From: Paulownia fortunei
Lineage: Eukaryota; Streptophyta; Magnoliopsida; Lamiales; Paulowniaceae
Assembly (NCBI GenBank): GCA_019321725.1
Contig: CM033110.1
Span: forward strand, 14,439,278-14,503,277
Direction of reading: 5' to 3'
Length of the DNA: 64,000 bases
A model generated the notes under the pieces. It worked only from the letters and a program-made list of their open reading frames with translations, had not been told where the DNA came from and did no database searches. Positions 48,582-60,589 of the stretch are shown here, in pieces. Position 1 is the stretch's first letter, and every line of letters starts with the position of its first letter. The translations under genes were made by a program, and so were the position numbers.

Positions 48582-48712
48582 CCTCTACTCCCCTTCAATT
48601 CTTCCCCACCACCTTTCCAATATCCAAATTTCTTCTCATTTCCTTCTCTACTAAAAAGGCCCCCCCCCAAAAAAAAAAAAAAAAAAGAGAGAGAGAAAAA
48701 AGAAGAAAAGCA

Positions 48713-49012
48713 ATGGCTATATGGAAAACAAACAAAAACAACAGCACTACTCCAAATGCAGCAGCCCTCAAGCAAATCCTCAAGAAGTGTTCGAGCTTTG
48801 GCAAGAAACACGACGTTCCTAAAGGGCATTTTGCAGTGTATGTGGGTGAAAACAGGAGCAGATACGTCGTTCCTATAACGTTTTTGGCACATCCCGAGTT
48901 TCAGAATTTGTTGCAAAGAGCTGAAGAAGAGTTTGGATTTCACCATGATACAGGGATAACACTTCCTTGTGATGAACAAGATTTCTGCTCTTTGGTTTCC
49001 ATGATTAGATGA
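48713..49012 (+). CDS. SAUR family small auxin-up RNA protein
   Basis: A 99-aa intronless gene, as is usual for SAURs. The N-terminus is basic ([15 protein letters not shown]). The SAUR core follows: [20 protein letters not shown] (about residues 39-58), then [20 protein letters not shown] and the ending [11 protein letters not shown]. It is closest to the SAUR50-type group in my recollection. These proteins inhibit PP2C.D phosphatases, keep the plasma-membrane proton pump phosphorylated and so promote cell expansion. The ATG at 48713 is chosen because the family pattern MA(I/V)WK begins there, although the frame is open further upstream. There is a TATA box at 48574 and a DST-like motif downstream. 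No defects; it looks functional. Confidence 0.95.
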   Translation: MAIWKTNKNNSTTPNAAALKQILKKCSSFGKKHDVPKGHFAVYVGENRSRYVVPITFLAHPEFQNLLQRAEEEFGFHHDTGITLPCDEQDFCSLVSMIR

Positions 49013-49106
49013 GATGAGTTGCTTGGAATTGGAATTTGATTAAGTTTTTTCACAGAGCTCATGAGATTGTGATCTGATACAACCCCTTTAACTTAACCTA
49101 TCCACA

Positions 49107-49126
49107 GGTTATAGACTCAATTTGTA
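49107..49126 (+). promoter_or_regulatory. DST-like mRNA-instability element downstream of the SAUR gene
   Basis: About 95 nt after the stop codon, ATAGACTCAATTTGTA closely resembles the ATAGAT...GTA core of the DST element found in SAUR 3' UTRs, where it speeds mRNA decay. The usual GGA part is only represented by AGG just upstream. It must lie within the transcript to act. Confidence 0.5.
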
Positions 49127-49598
49127 TATACCAAACCATCTATGGTTGTGAGTTAAATTTTTCATTTCTTTCTACTAGTTTGAGAATTGTTAATTCTTTT
49201 AACAATTACATCCACCTGCCCTGGGATTTTGCTTAATTACAAAAATTGTCACTCTAAAGTTAAATTACAAGTACATTCTTGCCGGCCTACAGTTGGTGGT
49301 AAATGTACAGTTAAAGTTAATCTTAGCTCTACTATTATAAAAGAATAACTATAAACAATTCTTGAAAATTAGATTCCTATTGTATCCTTAATTAATAATT
49401 ATGAAACAGCCAAAAAAGAGGGCACATCCGATGTTATCAATTTTTAAGTCGTATATACAGTTTGGATATAACACAAGTTTCTTTTTTTTATCTCAATGTT
49501 TTAACTAAAAGCTGGCAATCTAAATTCTTTTTATCATATTTTTTTTAAAAAATTTTGAATTTTTAAATGAGACCATTCATGTAAAATTAAATTTCGAG

Positions 49599-51284
49599 AG
49601 CTTTCTAACTATCTATTAAGTGCATATACAGGATTTCGTATGAGAGAGTTATAGTCGTTTAAAGTTGATTATTTTGCAAAATTATATTTTTATGATATTT
49701 TCTTTAATTTTCTGACCAATTATCCTATTCATATTATAATTCTAGGTTAAAAAAAAAAAGAAAAATAGTAAAAATGAACAAAAATGATAATGTTAATTAA
49801 AAGAGCTTCGATGCTGAGTATATAATTAATGATAACATCCCAAGATAATTAAAATTTTATTAAAAGTTAGAATAAAAATTATTTTAGTACCCAATTTTTG
49901 CCATTTGTCTCAATGTGATATATAAGTTTTTATGATGCTTTAATTTAAACTTGAGTTTTATCATAAATATAAGATTGGTATATAATGAATAGGCTCCATC
50001 AATTTCTTCATTTAGAACTTTTGATAATAACGGGATATTCACTTTTAAATCCTAAATAATTTTAATTATTTATTCATTTTTTCATGATACATTTAATTGA
50101 TTAAAACAAATGCTATCATTATATGATAACATAAATATAAGATGAGTAACAATAACAATCACATTAATAAAAAATGTAAATATTCATAGTTAATTAATAA
50201 TATTAAAATATGGAAGCAATAACTTTAAAAAAATTTTAGGGTAAATGATATTTCACCCCCTTCTCTAAATTTAACCATTTTGGTACTTTAATTATTTTAA
50301 AAGTATTTTATACTTTCAACTTACAGTTATTATAATACTTGCACACATTTTCATATCAAATTTTCAGTGAAACGCTTTTCTTTTCCTATTTTACTCCACT
50401 CTATAGCAAAACAAAAGATTTTGTAATATTTTGTATTAATGTCAATGGTAAAAACACAACAAATGATGATATATTTTTTATAAATAATGTCGATTGCAAT
50501 ATAAGAAATTGCTTGCAGATGACAATGATGGAGAACCCATAGTTTATGTAGTTATATAGGGGCTGAAATCTAGTGTTTAAGTGATGCGACTATTTACAGC
50601 CACTATTCGCAACCACTTAGTTTTTTAATCATACTGCGACTAACACTATTTGCAGTAAAAGTATTACCATTTGTCGTGCCTTCACCATCGACAATAATAG
50701 AAAAGTATTGCAAAATATTTGTCTTAGCTTTTAACCCTGAAAGAAGAAAAAAAATTATCATTAGCAAAAATACCATTATTTATCGTGATTTCACTATTAA
50801 CTGTAATAAAAAAAATTTTACAAAACTTTTTGTTTGGATTTTGAGTGGGAAAGAGGTGAAAAAAATAGGTGATGGTAGCTAAAGAAGAGTGTTCATGTGA
50901 AAATTTAATTTGAAAATATAATTAAGGAACAAAATACTATAATGAATGTAAGTTTAAGGAATAATTTTTTTTTAAGCTAATTTTGGAGGGTAAAGTGAAA
51001 AAATAATTTTTTTTTATTGGTGGGGGGGAGTTAAGTGCCATTTACCCTAAAATTTGTGATATGATATTTTAAATATAAATTTTAAAAGTTGAGATTTAAA
51101 TAAAAAAAGAGTAGAAAGAATAAGAGAAATATTTATTTTGCTTTTATTCAATTTTCTTCTAAGGTTTTGTTTTAATTAGGCCTAACCAATAAGATGCAAA
51201 ATTCCCAAAAAAAAAAAAAAGAAGAAGAAGAAGAAGTTTTAAAACAATGGAGAAACTAAAAAATAATTTCATTAGAAACATCAC
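49599..51284. repeat. duplicated segment, copy A (interrupted)
   Basis: From AGCTTTCTAACTAT to AGAAACATCAC this segment aligns along its whole length with 51598-52424. Shared words include ATTATAATT(C/T)TAGGTTAAA, GATGATAACATCCCAA, AAAGTTAGAATAAAAAT and AGGCCTAACCAATAAG. It carries an extra 811-bp element at 50238-51048. It is non-coding and of unknown origin. Confidence 0.85.
50238..51048. mobile_element. 811-bp TIR element inserted in copy A
   Basis: The ends are AGGGTAAATGATATTTCACC and, read inward, AGGGTAAATGGCACTTAACT. The arms remain similar for about 250 bp (for example AAAAGATTTTGTAA and AAAAGTTTTGTAA). The flanks AAAATTTT (50230-50237) and AAAATTTG (51049-51056) fit an 8-bp duplication with one change. 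Copy B of the surrounding repeat lacks this element, which confirms both boundaries. No protein is encoded. Confidence 0.85.
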
Positions 51285-51597
51285 AATTAACCTCTAAGTA
51301 AATATTTAATATAACATTCAGAAATTAAAGTTAAAATATTACAACATATATTTAGTTTCAGAATTCTTGCTCGTCCTTTAAGTATATCAATAATGTCAAT
51401 CGCTTTTGTTTCGTCATATTCTTTTCGTATCTTACTTATATAGATGTTAGAGAATTTTAATTATATGTTATCAACATGATAGTATTTAATAAAACCAAAT
51501 AAATTATAATATGCAATATTGAAGTAAGAATTAGAACTAAATAGATTAAAAGGATGTCATTGTAAGAAATTTAAAAGAAAAACTAGAAAAAAAAAAA
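51285..51597. other. spacer between duplicated segments
   Basis: AT-rich, non-coding sequence with no recognised feature. Confidence 0.5.
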
Positions 51598-52424
51598 GCT
51601 TTCTAACTATAAAAAACTTTGTATAATAGAGTTATAGTTGTTGAAAACTGATAATTTTGCAGAGCTGCATTTTTTTGATATTTTATCTAATTTTTCACAA
51701 GTTATCCTATTCGTATTATAATTTTAGGTTAAAAAGAAAGATTTACAATAGAAATGAACAAAAATGATAAGGTTAATTTCAAGAGCTCTGATGCTAAATA
51801 AAAGGAGATTGATGATAACATCCCAAAGTAAATAAAATTTTATTTAAAGTTAGAATAAAAATCATTTAGTATCCAAGTTTTGCCATTTATCTCAATGTAA
51901 TATACACAAGTTTTTATGATGCTCTAATTAGAACTTGAGTTTTGCTATAAGTATAAGATTGTATATTGGATGATATCCATCTAATTCTTCATCTAGAACT
52001 TTTTATAACAACAAATGTACACTTTTAAATTCTAATTTAATTTTAATTTTTTATTTAATTTTTTCTTGATACATTCAATTGATTAAAATAAATCCTATCA
52101 TAATGACAATAAAAAAAACTGAGTTACAACAAACAATCATATTAATAAATAATATAAATATTCAATGTTAATTAATCAAAACAAAATACAAATAGATTGA
52201 AGCAATAACTTTAAAATTATATTTGTAATATGAGATTTTAAATTTAATTTTTAAAAGTTGAATTTTAAAAAAAAAGTAGAAGGAAAAAATAGATATTTAT
52301 TTTGCTTTCATTGAATTTTATTTCCTAACTTTATTTAATTAGGCCTAACCAATAAGGTGTAAAATAAAAAAAAAGTTTTAAAACAACATAAAGGGTAAAA
52401 AATTTATTGCATCAGAAACATCAC
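51598..52424. repeat. duplicated segment, copy B (uninterrupted)
   Basis: Full-length counterpart of copy A. At 52210-52235 it reads straight through the site where copy A carries the TIR element (CTTTAAAATTATATTTGTAA). It ends abruptly where a TG-starting copia remnant begins (52429). Confidence 0.85.
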
Positions 52425-52428
52425 ATTT

Positions 52429-53460
52429 TGTTAGGGATAGTGCCCTAAAAATATGTATTAGTACATTAATTGCTGAATTAACAAAATAATATTTGATATT
52501 TATTTTTATGCATATTGCTCATACGGTGTTTGAGCACCGATTTACTTGGTATTCTATTAACAAAAATGCCACAATTCTTAAAGCATAGTCCCAGAATAAA
52601 AGACGAATGCCAATAAAACTAATTTTAGACCAAACTATTTCCAACAGTATTTGATTCCTTTGCTCAACAACCCTATTTAGTCATGGAGTTGCAGGCAGAG
52701 TCTATTACAAGAGAATCCATTATCTCTTAGATAATCAAGAAATTATAAGGCTACGTGTTCACCTCCTTGATCAGATTGAAAAGTCTTAACACTCAGGTCA
52801 ATTTGTTTCTTCACTTCATGGTTAAAGTTTTTGACCCTTTCAAAGGTTTCAAACTTGTATCTCAAAAGATACATATACCCATACATAGAGTAATAGTCAG
52901 TAAAGGTAATGAAATAGTAGTAGTTTCTTCAAACATTAATATTTAGTGGCCCGCATACATTTGTATAAATTAAATCTAAAGAATTTGCAGTATGCTCCAT
53001 TTGTCTAACAAATGGTGACTTGATCATTTTTCCGTTTAGACAAGACTCACGTGATGGTATTTCTTGCTTATCTTTAAGGTCAAACAATTGTGTCAACTTG
53101 TCGATTTTTTTCTTAAAAATATGACCTAGTCTAGCATGCCATAAATATGTGGAACTATCATCTAACTTACATTTTTTGCTTTGTTAATTATGCAAGATGG
53201 AGTTTTTAAGTTGGATAGTATACATACCTTTAGTATTATGGCCCAACATGAACTAAAGAAGAACTACGAAAATAGAATAATTTCTATTGAAAATAGAAAA
53301 ACTAAATCCTTCTCTATCTAAAACTAGAATAGAGATGATGTTTTTCATTTATTCATGAACATAAAAATAACTCCTACCACTAAGCAGACAGTTTCTATTG
53401 CTAATACAACAACCATTTATTAACTCTTAACCCCAATATACCTATGATAAAAAAGAAGAT
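52429..53460 (-). pseudogene. Ty1/copia integrase-region remnant
   Basis: On the - strand the pieces in order are NIISILVLDREGFSF, then SSTYLWHARLGHIFKKKIDK (GAG-pre-integrase, about 53165-53100), SRESCLNGKMIKSPF, SLDLIYTNVCGPL, and YYYFITFTDYYSM (integrase core). They continue with VKKQIDLSVKTFQSDQ and NRIPSKSV followed by TPYEQ. Many stops and frame changes. The left limit starts TGTTAGGGATAGTGCCC, a plausible LTR edge, and directly abuts repeat copy B. RT and RNase H are absent. Confidence 0.8.
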
Positions 53461-53463
53461 ATT

Positions 53464-53859
53464 GCCTTCGGGGCACAGCTCAACTGGTGGATCAATCAAC
53501 ATGTTTCTCGCTTCCAGCGGCAGAGTGGGGGTTCGAATTCTGGTGAAAACCTGCGGCTAAATTTTGGTATGGAGCAATCACTGTGTCCCCAGTGGGATCC
53601 TGCGGCCGGAGTTTAGTATGGAGCAATCACTTTGGAGGCGGCTCCTTGTGCGCAAAAGTGTACAGTCATGGGGGAACCTATGATTCAGTTGAGATATATC
53701 CTGCGATTTACCTCATTCTAGGTGCTTGAGCAAGTGGTTAGGAGATTTATCTCATTCTAGGTGCTTGAGCAAGTGGTTAGGAGGTTCATGACTGACTGGT
53801 ATAAGCCAAGAATTTGGGTAAAAAAAAAAAAAAAAAAGAAGAAGAAGAAGAAGAAGAAG
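53464..53859 (+). mobile_element. tRNA-derived SINE
   Basis: The head has an A box (CAGCTCAACTGGT, 53476-53488) and a B box (GGTTCGAATTC, 53530-53540) with normal pol III spacing. The tail is an A-run followed by GAA repeats. An 11-bp target-site duplication, AAGAAGATATT, flanks it at 53453-53463 and 53860-53870. The body holds two imperfect copies of (C)TGCGGC...TTTGGTATGGAGCAATCACT (about 53551-53630) and a near-perfect 39-bp tandem duplication (53705-53743 and 53744-53782). It was mobilised by a LINE reverse transcriptase. It lies next to, or inside, the copia remnant. Confidence 0.9.
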
Positions 53860-53870
53860 AAGAAGATATT

Positions 53871-54265
53871 CTCGGACTTCAGCCCATGATTACCTGCCTT
53901 TGCTGCATCAGGGGAGAATGACAGAAATAAGGATATGCCATTTTTTAACTCTTAACAACTGCATCTTCCTACATTAAATTTAAGCCCTCTCGAGCTCATA
54001 TGAACTTGATCTCCATAATCTTTGAGCTGGCCACCCCTTTATAAGCTCATTGACCATGTTTTGTGAATTCCCACAACATCCAATTATTTGTATTGGTCGG
54101 AGATATTCAATAAGTACTTTTAAATTGCAATGTGTAGGATTAGTCGCATCAATAAGTACTTTTATCCAATACCTCTGTTTCCTCTCCTTTCATTTATATC
54201 TTTAGACACTATTGCTTGAGGAGGCCAAGGGAGGTAACCTTGGGATAAAGTTCAAGAATAACCTT
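53871..54265. other. unassigned sequence right of the SINE
   Basis: This may be further copia-derived sequence interrupted by the SINE, but no frame convinced me. A repeated phrase AATAAGTACTTTTA occurs at about 54109 and 54151. Confidence 0.35.
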
Positions 54266-54274
54266 TTTTTTTTA

Positions 54275-55342
54275 AGGATTATTTGTATTTATCTTCCCTA
54301 AAATTCTAATTTTTGGTATCTATTTCTCCTAAAGTTTGGATCTTTAGATAGGACATCCTCTTAAATATTTTTTCGTCAAAAAAATTTATTTAAAGATTAA
54401 AATGCCCCTAACCTAATTTGTACAATTAAAAACAATCAATCACTTTTTAAAATTAATTGAGAGGTATTATTTAAACTAAAAACAATACAAAGTGAGAAAT
54501 CGAAATTCAAACTTTTAAGCTCTTTTGAAGTATACAGAATATACTAATTTAAAACATGATAAATCAATATACAATTTTTAAAAAGAAACGAGAGACCAAT
54601 ACTGTAATTTAAATTAAGTTATTTTCAACAATATGAATAACATTGATTACTTTTATATATGAGAATCACTTTTCAAAACTAAAGTTTTTCGAATGAATAA
54701 TTTGAAAAACAAAAGACTCGATCAAAATAAAATTTAAGCCATATTTACTAAAATAAAGAGAATAGATGAACTTTTATATGTTTAAAATAAACTACATAAT
54801 TTTGTAAACTTTAAGTGACATCATCCTTTTAAAATGCATTTTTTTGAAAGCAAAATGTGATCAGACCAGAATTTAAATTATGAGGTTCAATATTATATGG
54901 AATATATGTCATTATTTATTTATGAAAAAACAAATCATTTGCAAATAACCCTTTCTGATTTTTTTTTAAAAATTAATTGTTATATTACTAAAGATTTATT
55001 GTAATTAAAACTTAGGTTTCTCGCTTCATTTTGAAGTTATGCATTTGAAAAATTATAAACCAGTTATTATTTATACAAATTATGATTGTCTTCTATGAAT
55101 AAAAATTAACATATACTTTTTTAATCATTAAAAATATCTTAAAATATAAATTTTGCTCTTACCCATTATTTTTCTTTAAAAATGACAGATTGTTTCCCGT
55201 TAGGGTATTTTGGTCTTTAAATAAAATTTTGATAGAATCTTGACTTAAAAATACTAGAAGGGAGGTCTTTGTCAAAAATTCAAATTTTAGATGACTTAAA
55301 AGTCAAAATCAAAACTTTAAGGAGGTAGATGCAAATAAACCC
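54275..55342. mobile_element. 1.07-kb non-autonomous TIR element, Mutator-type
   Basis: The left end AGGATTATTTGTATTTATCT and the right end read inward, GGGTTTATTTGCATCTACCT, are inverted repeats; similarity continues for about 150-200 bp (AAATTTATTTAAAGA and AAATTTTATTTAAAGA). The flanking 9-mers TTTTTTTTA (54266-54274) and TTCTTTTTA (55343-55351) differ at one base. The interior is AT-rich and non-coding. Confidence 0.7.
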
Positions 55343-55351
55343 TTCTTTTTA

Positions 55352-57165
55352 GCACTGATCATAAATTTTGAGAAACCACCCAAATCGCCCACATTGCACT
55401 ACAACAAACCGCCGTCGTCAAATTATTACAAGACTGCGTTTAAATTTGAAATGAAAACGGCACAGTTTTGTGTGGCTTGGCCATACCCCACCCCTATATA
55501 CTATATAAATTGGATATTAGTGATAGCTTTGATTGGAGTGTTTTTTTAACTAAACATTATAAATAATGGCTGTGCTTTTATTTGTGGACTTTATGTAAAA
55601 ATGTTAATTGTTGCTTTACCATAAAAAAATAAAAAAATTGGTATAATAATTCTTGTTTTAAATATTGAGTTAGCAACAGTAGTGTGTGTACCTATCACTT
55701 TATATTGCATGTAATTTATAAATTGATATATGAAAATTGATGTCACTAACATAAACTTTTAAAGAAAAGAAAAAGAAGTTAATGGAGGATTAGTAATTCT
55801 TTGAAGAGAAAAGTTGTTGTATTCAGAAACCACTGGCATTAAGTTATATTGAGGTCTACTAACACTCTAATGTTAATTAGTAAACCTTTTTTTTTTTTTT
55901 TTTGTCTTATTTTATAACAAATCAACTTATAAATCGTTAAATCGCAACAGACGGTACAGATTTTATTTTATAAAGTGGTAATATGAATTTTAATACTTGG
56001 AAAAACTGCACATTTCAATTTAATTTGAAATTAATTTAAAAAAATATTAAAATAGAATCGTGATCACCCCAAATAACATTTTAAAACAAATATCAATTCC
56101 TAAGTTTTGGAGGGCAAATATCAATTCCCTTTTCTTATCATATTTTTAAACGCCACATGAAATTAAAGCTGTGTGTGTATTGTATGCCATTCACATTTTA
56201 ATACCCAGTTTTAATTGCCCCATCTAATTAAGTCCCTTGCACGAGTAAAGACCAAAATGCCCTTAAGAGATATTTATATGTTATAATCAGGTCATTTCAC
56301 CTTTAATACCACTTCATTAAATACCATTTAAGTCCCTTGCATGGACAAGGACGAAAATGCCCTTATGAGATTTATCTGTTAATTATAAACAAGTTCACTT
56401 GTAGGGATTGTGTCAAACCCTTCGTCCGTCCAGGCATACACACGAATTTCACCAGAAAACTTTTTATTTTTTTATTTTTTTTAAGTTTAGACATAGTATA
56501 GAGACAAGGAGGCAAAGAAACAAGAAAATTTAAAAAAGAAGCCAATTGTCCTCAATATATTATTTATCTTCCTTTTTAATATTTTAGACAATTTAGGTGT
56601 CTTGTCCAAATTTAATAAGTCGGAATACCACTAATGTAGAGAAACCTTGGCAAATTCAAAGGCTCTTCAAATGGTCCCATTTGCCATGACACCCACTGCC
56701 ATTCACTGACCGGCCAAAGGCGCCACTTTTGTTTGATGGTTCACCAATTTGCACCTCAATTAATTTTATGGAATTTAGTCTTTTGGAAAATTATATCTTA
56801 TCTGGTCTCAAGGTCACGTGATTTTAAGATATGTCGATTTTTTTTATTTGTAGGATGACGTGGAACCAATATGATTCAACCACTAAAAATCGTTGGACTA
56901 GAAACCCTACCAAGAAATTTCTTATCCTTATTTTCATACAACTATTTTAAAAAAAGTGCTAAAACTTATTTCGAATTATGGTTAACAAATTACTTATTTA
57001 ATAATAATTACAGAATGATTAATAGTGATTACTGTGCTATATATCACTTTTCGTATTCCTTACTTTTAGTAAAAAATCAATGTATTTAATTTAGTGGGTG
57101 AATTCAACAAATTTTACTTAAATGATTAAATAAATCAATGTTTTCTAGATGAAGATGATGTGAAA
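55352..57165. other. intergenic sequence with a local duplication
   Basis: No gene is seen. 56229-56280 and 56329-56372 are tandem-like copies 100 bp apart (TTAAGTCCCTTGCA(C/T)G, AAAATGCCCTTA(A/T)GAGA). The frame 56871-57089 shows no domain. Confidence 0.5.
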
Positions 57166-57208
<43 letters not shown>

Positions 57209-57228
57209 TAATAATAATAATAATAATA
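57166..57228. repeat. (AAT)n microsatellite
   Basis: About 20 AAT units with one interruption near 57207. Confidence 0.95.
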
Positions 57229-57428
57229 GTGAAGGATTGACTAGTGACGTAACATTTCTTATGGGACAAACTGATTAATCATATTGCATAAAATAATTCA
57301 ATGCTAGATATTTGACTGATGGGAGGCCCTACTTGGTTGAAATTATATTTTATATTATTATTATTATTTCAAGAATCAATAATAAAACTATTAATTGAGA
57401 TTAATCATTTTTTATATATATATAGAAC

Positions 57429-57704
57429 AATGTTTGGTGATATATTAGAAAAATGATCTTTTGATTTGCAATTGATTTGGAAAGATAAAAAAGGATCAAA
57501 ATTTTGCGAAAATCTTATTTCAAGTTAACGAAAATTCAAGTTCAATTACCAAGTATTTGATTTTTTGTGAAAAATCTAATTCAAGAGAATTGATATTTCT
57601 TAAATCAATTTTTCTTAACTTAATTAAACTGTTCAATTTTATAAAAGAGTGCCAAAATTAAGTTTTTTGATTTCATCAGAAAAATAAACTAAATCAAACA
57701 TGCC
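57429..57704. mobile_element. small MITE candidate
   Basis: The ends AATGTTTGGTGATATATTAG and, read inward, GCATGTTTGATTTAGTTTAT are similar in pattern to many plant MITEs. No flanking duplication was confirmed. Confidence 0.35.
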
Positions 57705-58079
57705 CTAATTGCATTATATATCATCAAATATTAATTGAACCAAGAAGACAGTGATTAGATCTGCACATGAATTGTACATGAAAATTGTTGGACTATCTTG
57801 TCATGTGCCACACATGTCATTATATGTAAATGACCCCAACTTGGCCATTATATTTACCATTATACAATTGTGTCATTACAATAATTATTAGATTATGATG
57901 AGGCAAGAGGGCTCAAGCTATAATATAATAATTCTATTTTTTGGATTTTTTTGTGGTATTAGTGGGAAGAGAAGCTTTAATAAAAATTAATTTTGTTAAT
58001 ATTGAGATTAAGGTGTAAGTTGAAATTTTGATTCCATAATAATTACACGTACTACCAAACTTTGTAGGATTAAATTGAG

Positions 58080-58303
58080 GTTGCATTTGGATTTGGATTT
58101 GGATTGAAGGATTTGGAAATTGAAGATTTCAATTTTATTGTAATAAATTTATTGAGTTTTATTTGGATAAATTCAAAATACAATAATTTTAAATTCTTTA
58201 ATATTTATTTTAAACTAATGGGTTTCAAAATTTACATAACATTAGAGTGATTTTAAATTCTTATCTTCAAAAAATTTTCCCAGTCATTCCATCCAAATGC
58301 ATC
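58080..58303. mobile_element. small MITE with GATGCATTTGGAT ends
   Basis: The left end GTTGCATTTGGAT and the right end read inward, GATGCATTTGGATGGAATGA, are inverted repeats. The unit is about 224 bp with an AT-rich interior. The flanks TTGAG and TTGAA give only weak support for a duplication. Confidence 0.55.
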
Positions 58304-59451
58304 TTGAAGTTATGTGAAAGTATTTTATAACTTTATAATATGCACATGAAAACAATTCATAATTATTGATTTTTTGCGAGAATTTGATGTAAATGGCGAG
58401 TCAAAAGCATATCTAGTCTTTAATATATCATTCCTTTGCTAAATTTCTAAGAACTTTTTTTTCCCCTCATATATCTGAAGTTTTTCTTAATATCTCATTG
58501 CTTTAATGTCTCATACAGTAGTATATAGTGGATAGCACTTGCCTGTTGTATTACGTTCATGTCTCGTTTAATTAGTATTTCTTTTTTTTTTTTCCGGGGC
58601 AAGGATAACTTTCATTAAAAAATGTAAAAAATGTAAAAAATATACGAATATATATATATATCGACTTAAGTTAAATTTTCTTATCCACTTAATATGCCAA
58701 TAACAAACTTAATATGCCAATAACAAATGCGTGATTTGAAAATTATTTGTTAGCTCTAAAAATTCATAATTTGGATATTATTAGGGATAATTTAAAAAAA
58801 AATTGATAAAATCTTATCTGCCTAACAAAATTCGTCACTAAAATTCGCGATTAATTTGGAATTATATCAATACAAAATTCTTAATTATTTTACCAAGATA
58901 ATGCATTGTTGTGTAAAGAATATCAATATAAATTATGTTATTTAATAAACTTATATATATATATATATATATATATGAAAAAAATAGAGAAACAACTTAG
59001 TATTATGTAATATTAGTAATATAGAAAAAAATTATATGTTAATAAGAAATTCGATAGGTTTTGTCATATTACTATTTATAAATAAAGATACGTACGAGAT
59101 TCTAACGTCTTATAAAAATATCGTATTTTGTTTAAATTATTTTAAAAACTTTAAAAAAAATTGTTAATATGGTGATATTGGCTCCATTTAGCAATAACCA
59201 AAGAATTAGATTCCTCAACTAAAGGGATTGTTTTAAGAATACTTTTTTAAAGTTGAGAAAATTTGTATTAGGGTAATATTTAGACTTACTCTAGCCCATT
59301 ATGAATCTATATGTGAACTTAGTCTCCAACCCTAATTTTAGTTAATGTGCTTGATTTGATATTCTTAAATTTCTAAATCCTAGGCTTCCATACTCTTTAG
59401 ATTGGCATGCATTAGGTTTTGCTAATCTTAGGGATATGATTCAAAATAAAT

Positions 59452-59697
59452 AAAATTGTATTTGGATGGAAGAATTTGAATTTGAGATGAAGATTTAAAA
59501 TTTTTTAAATGACTTTATATAAAATGAATTCGAAATTCACCACAATAACTTAAAAAATAATTTAAAATAAAAGTTCAAGAATTTAAATTTATTGTATAAT
59601 AAAATTATACTGATTATTAAAAATTTAAATTTTTTAATTTTAAATTCATTAATTTAAATTTTTTAATTTTAAATTCATTAATTTAAATAGAATCTTA
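59452..59697. mobile_element. small MITE candidate, related to 58080-58303
   Basis: It starts TGTATTTGGATGGAAGAATT and ends, read inward, TAAGATTCTATTTAAATTAA. It contains a perfect tandem unit TTTTTTAATTTTAAATTC (about 59627-59685). Boundaries approximate. Confidence 0.4.
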
Positions 59698-60149
59698 AAT
59701 TCTATATATAGTCCTCGAGCAATGGGGGAGGGTAATAATAACATGTTTATGATAACTTTACCAGCAATATAACATGAAATCTGTGCACCAAAGAAATTTT
59801 GGCTGTGTTTTGTTAATGATTTCAAAAAAAGGAGTCTCCTTTGTAACTCTTTCTGTAATTAAAGGTAATCCAATATACTTTTCATTGGGTCAAATTATGT
59901 ATTAAAGTTTAACAATTCTCTGTCGTTCAAATGAAAGAGACATCTGTATATCACACCCCGGTGTGTGGAAGATTCAAATCATGACAGTAGTACAACTCCC
60001 CAAAATTAGCAAAGTTGAAATTCAAGAGCGTTTAACTCACACATTACATATTTATCTTCACTCACTACTGCTGCCTATCAACTTGGTGACAAGGTAATGA
60101 TGATGGCCCATGAGTCATAACGGATCCAATAAGGTTAATTTAAAAGATT

Positions 60150-60525
60150 CATTTGAATTTTAAATTAAAATAAAAATTAGTTTCGATAGGAAAATTTTTG
60201 TAAGATTCATATATTAATCCATAAAATGGGGGTATAATGATTAACTTAACTTATTAAGGTCATAAGGCTCAAATCCTCAAAAACTCTCAATACTATAAAA
60301 TTACCTTTAGTCTTCATTATTAAAATGTACGTCATTAATTACGCATTTATATACTTTCAAAATTTCTCGCTTACATCTATTTACTCTGGAATTGACTTGA
60401 GCGTCAGAGGATATTCGTCAGGTTAACCCCCAGCACCCCTAACGACTTTTTTGTGACGCAGGCAGTGAACCACCTCACAGTTGACTTCCAGTTAAGAGTT
60501 TTGAGAAGAGAAGTAATACTACATC
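60150..60525 (+). repeat. 3' part of a Ty3/gypsy 5' LTR with primer-binding region
   Basis: GAATTGACTTGAGCGTCAGAG (about 60391), AACCCCCAGCACCCCTAACG and TTTTTTGTGACGCAGGC make up the R/U5-like segment typical of plant gypsy elements with this gag. It is followed by TTTTAGCGCCGTCTATAG (about 60527-60544), which corresponds to the primer-binding site just after the LTR. The 5' limit was not found. Confidence 0.6.
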
Positions 60526-60589
60526 ATTTTAGCGCCGTCTATAGAAAATCACTGCCTGATCATTGAGAATACGGCTAAGATCCAGAGCT

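Noticed and set aside
49325..49345. Helitron-like 5' end (TCTACTATTATAAAAG)
   Set aside because: It is not preceded by A as expected, and no hairpin plus CTRR end was found downstream.
53464..53550. Possible functional tRNA gene
   Set aside because: Only A and B boxes are kept; no cloverleaf or anticodon stem is apparent, and the unit ends in an A-run with target duplications, so it is a SINE head.
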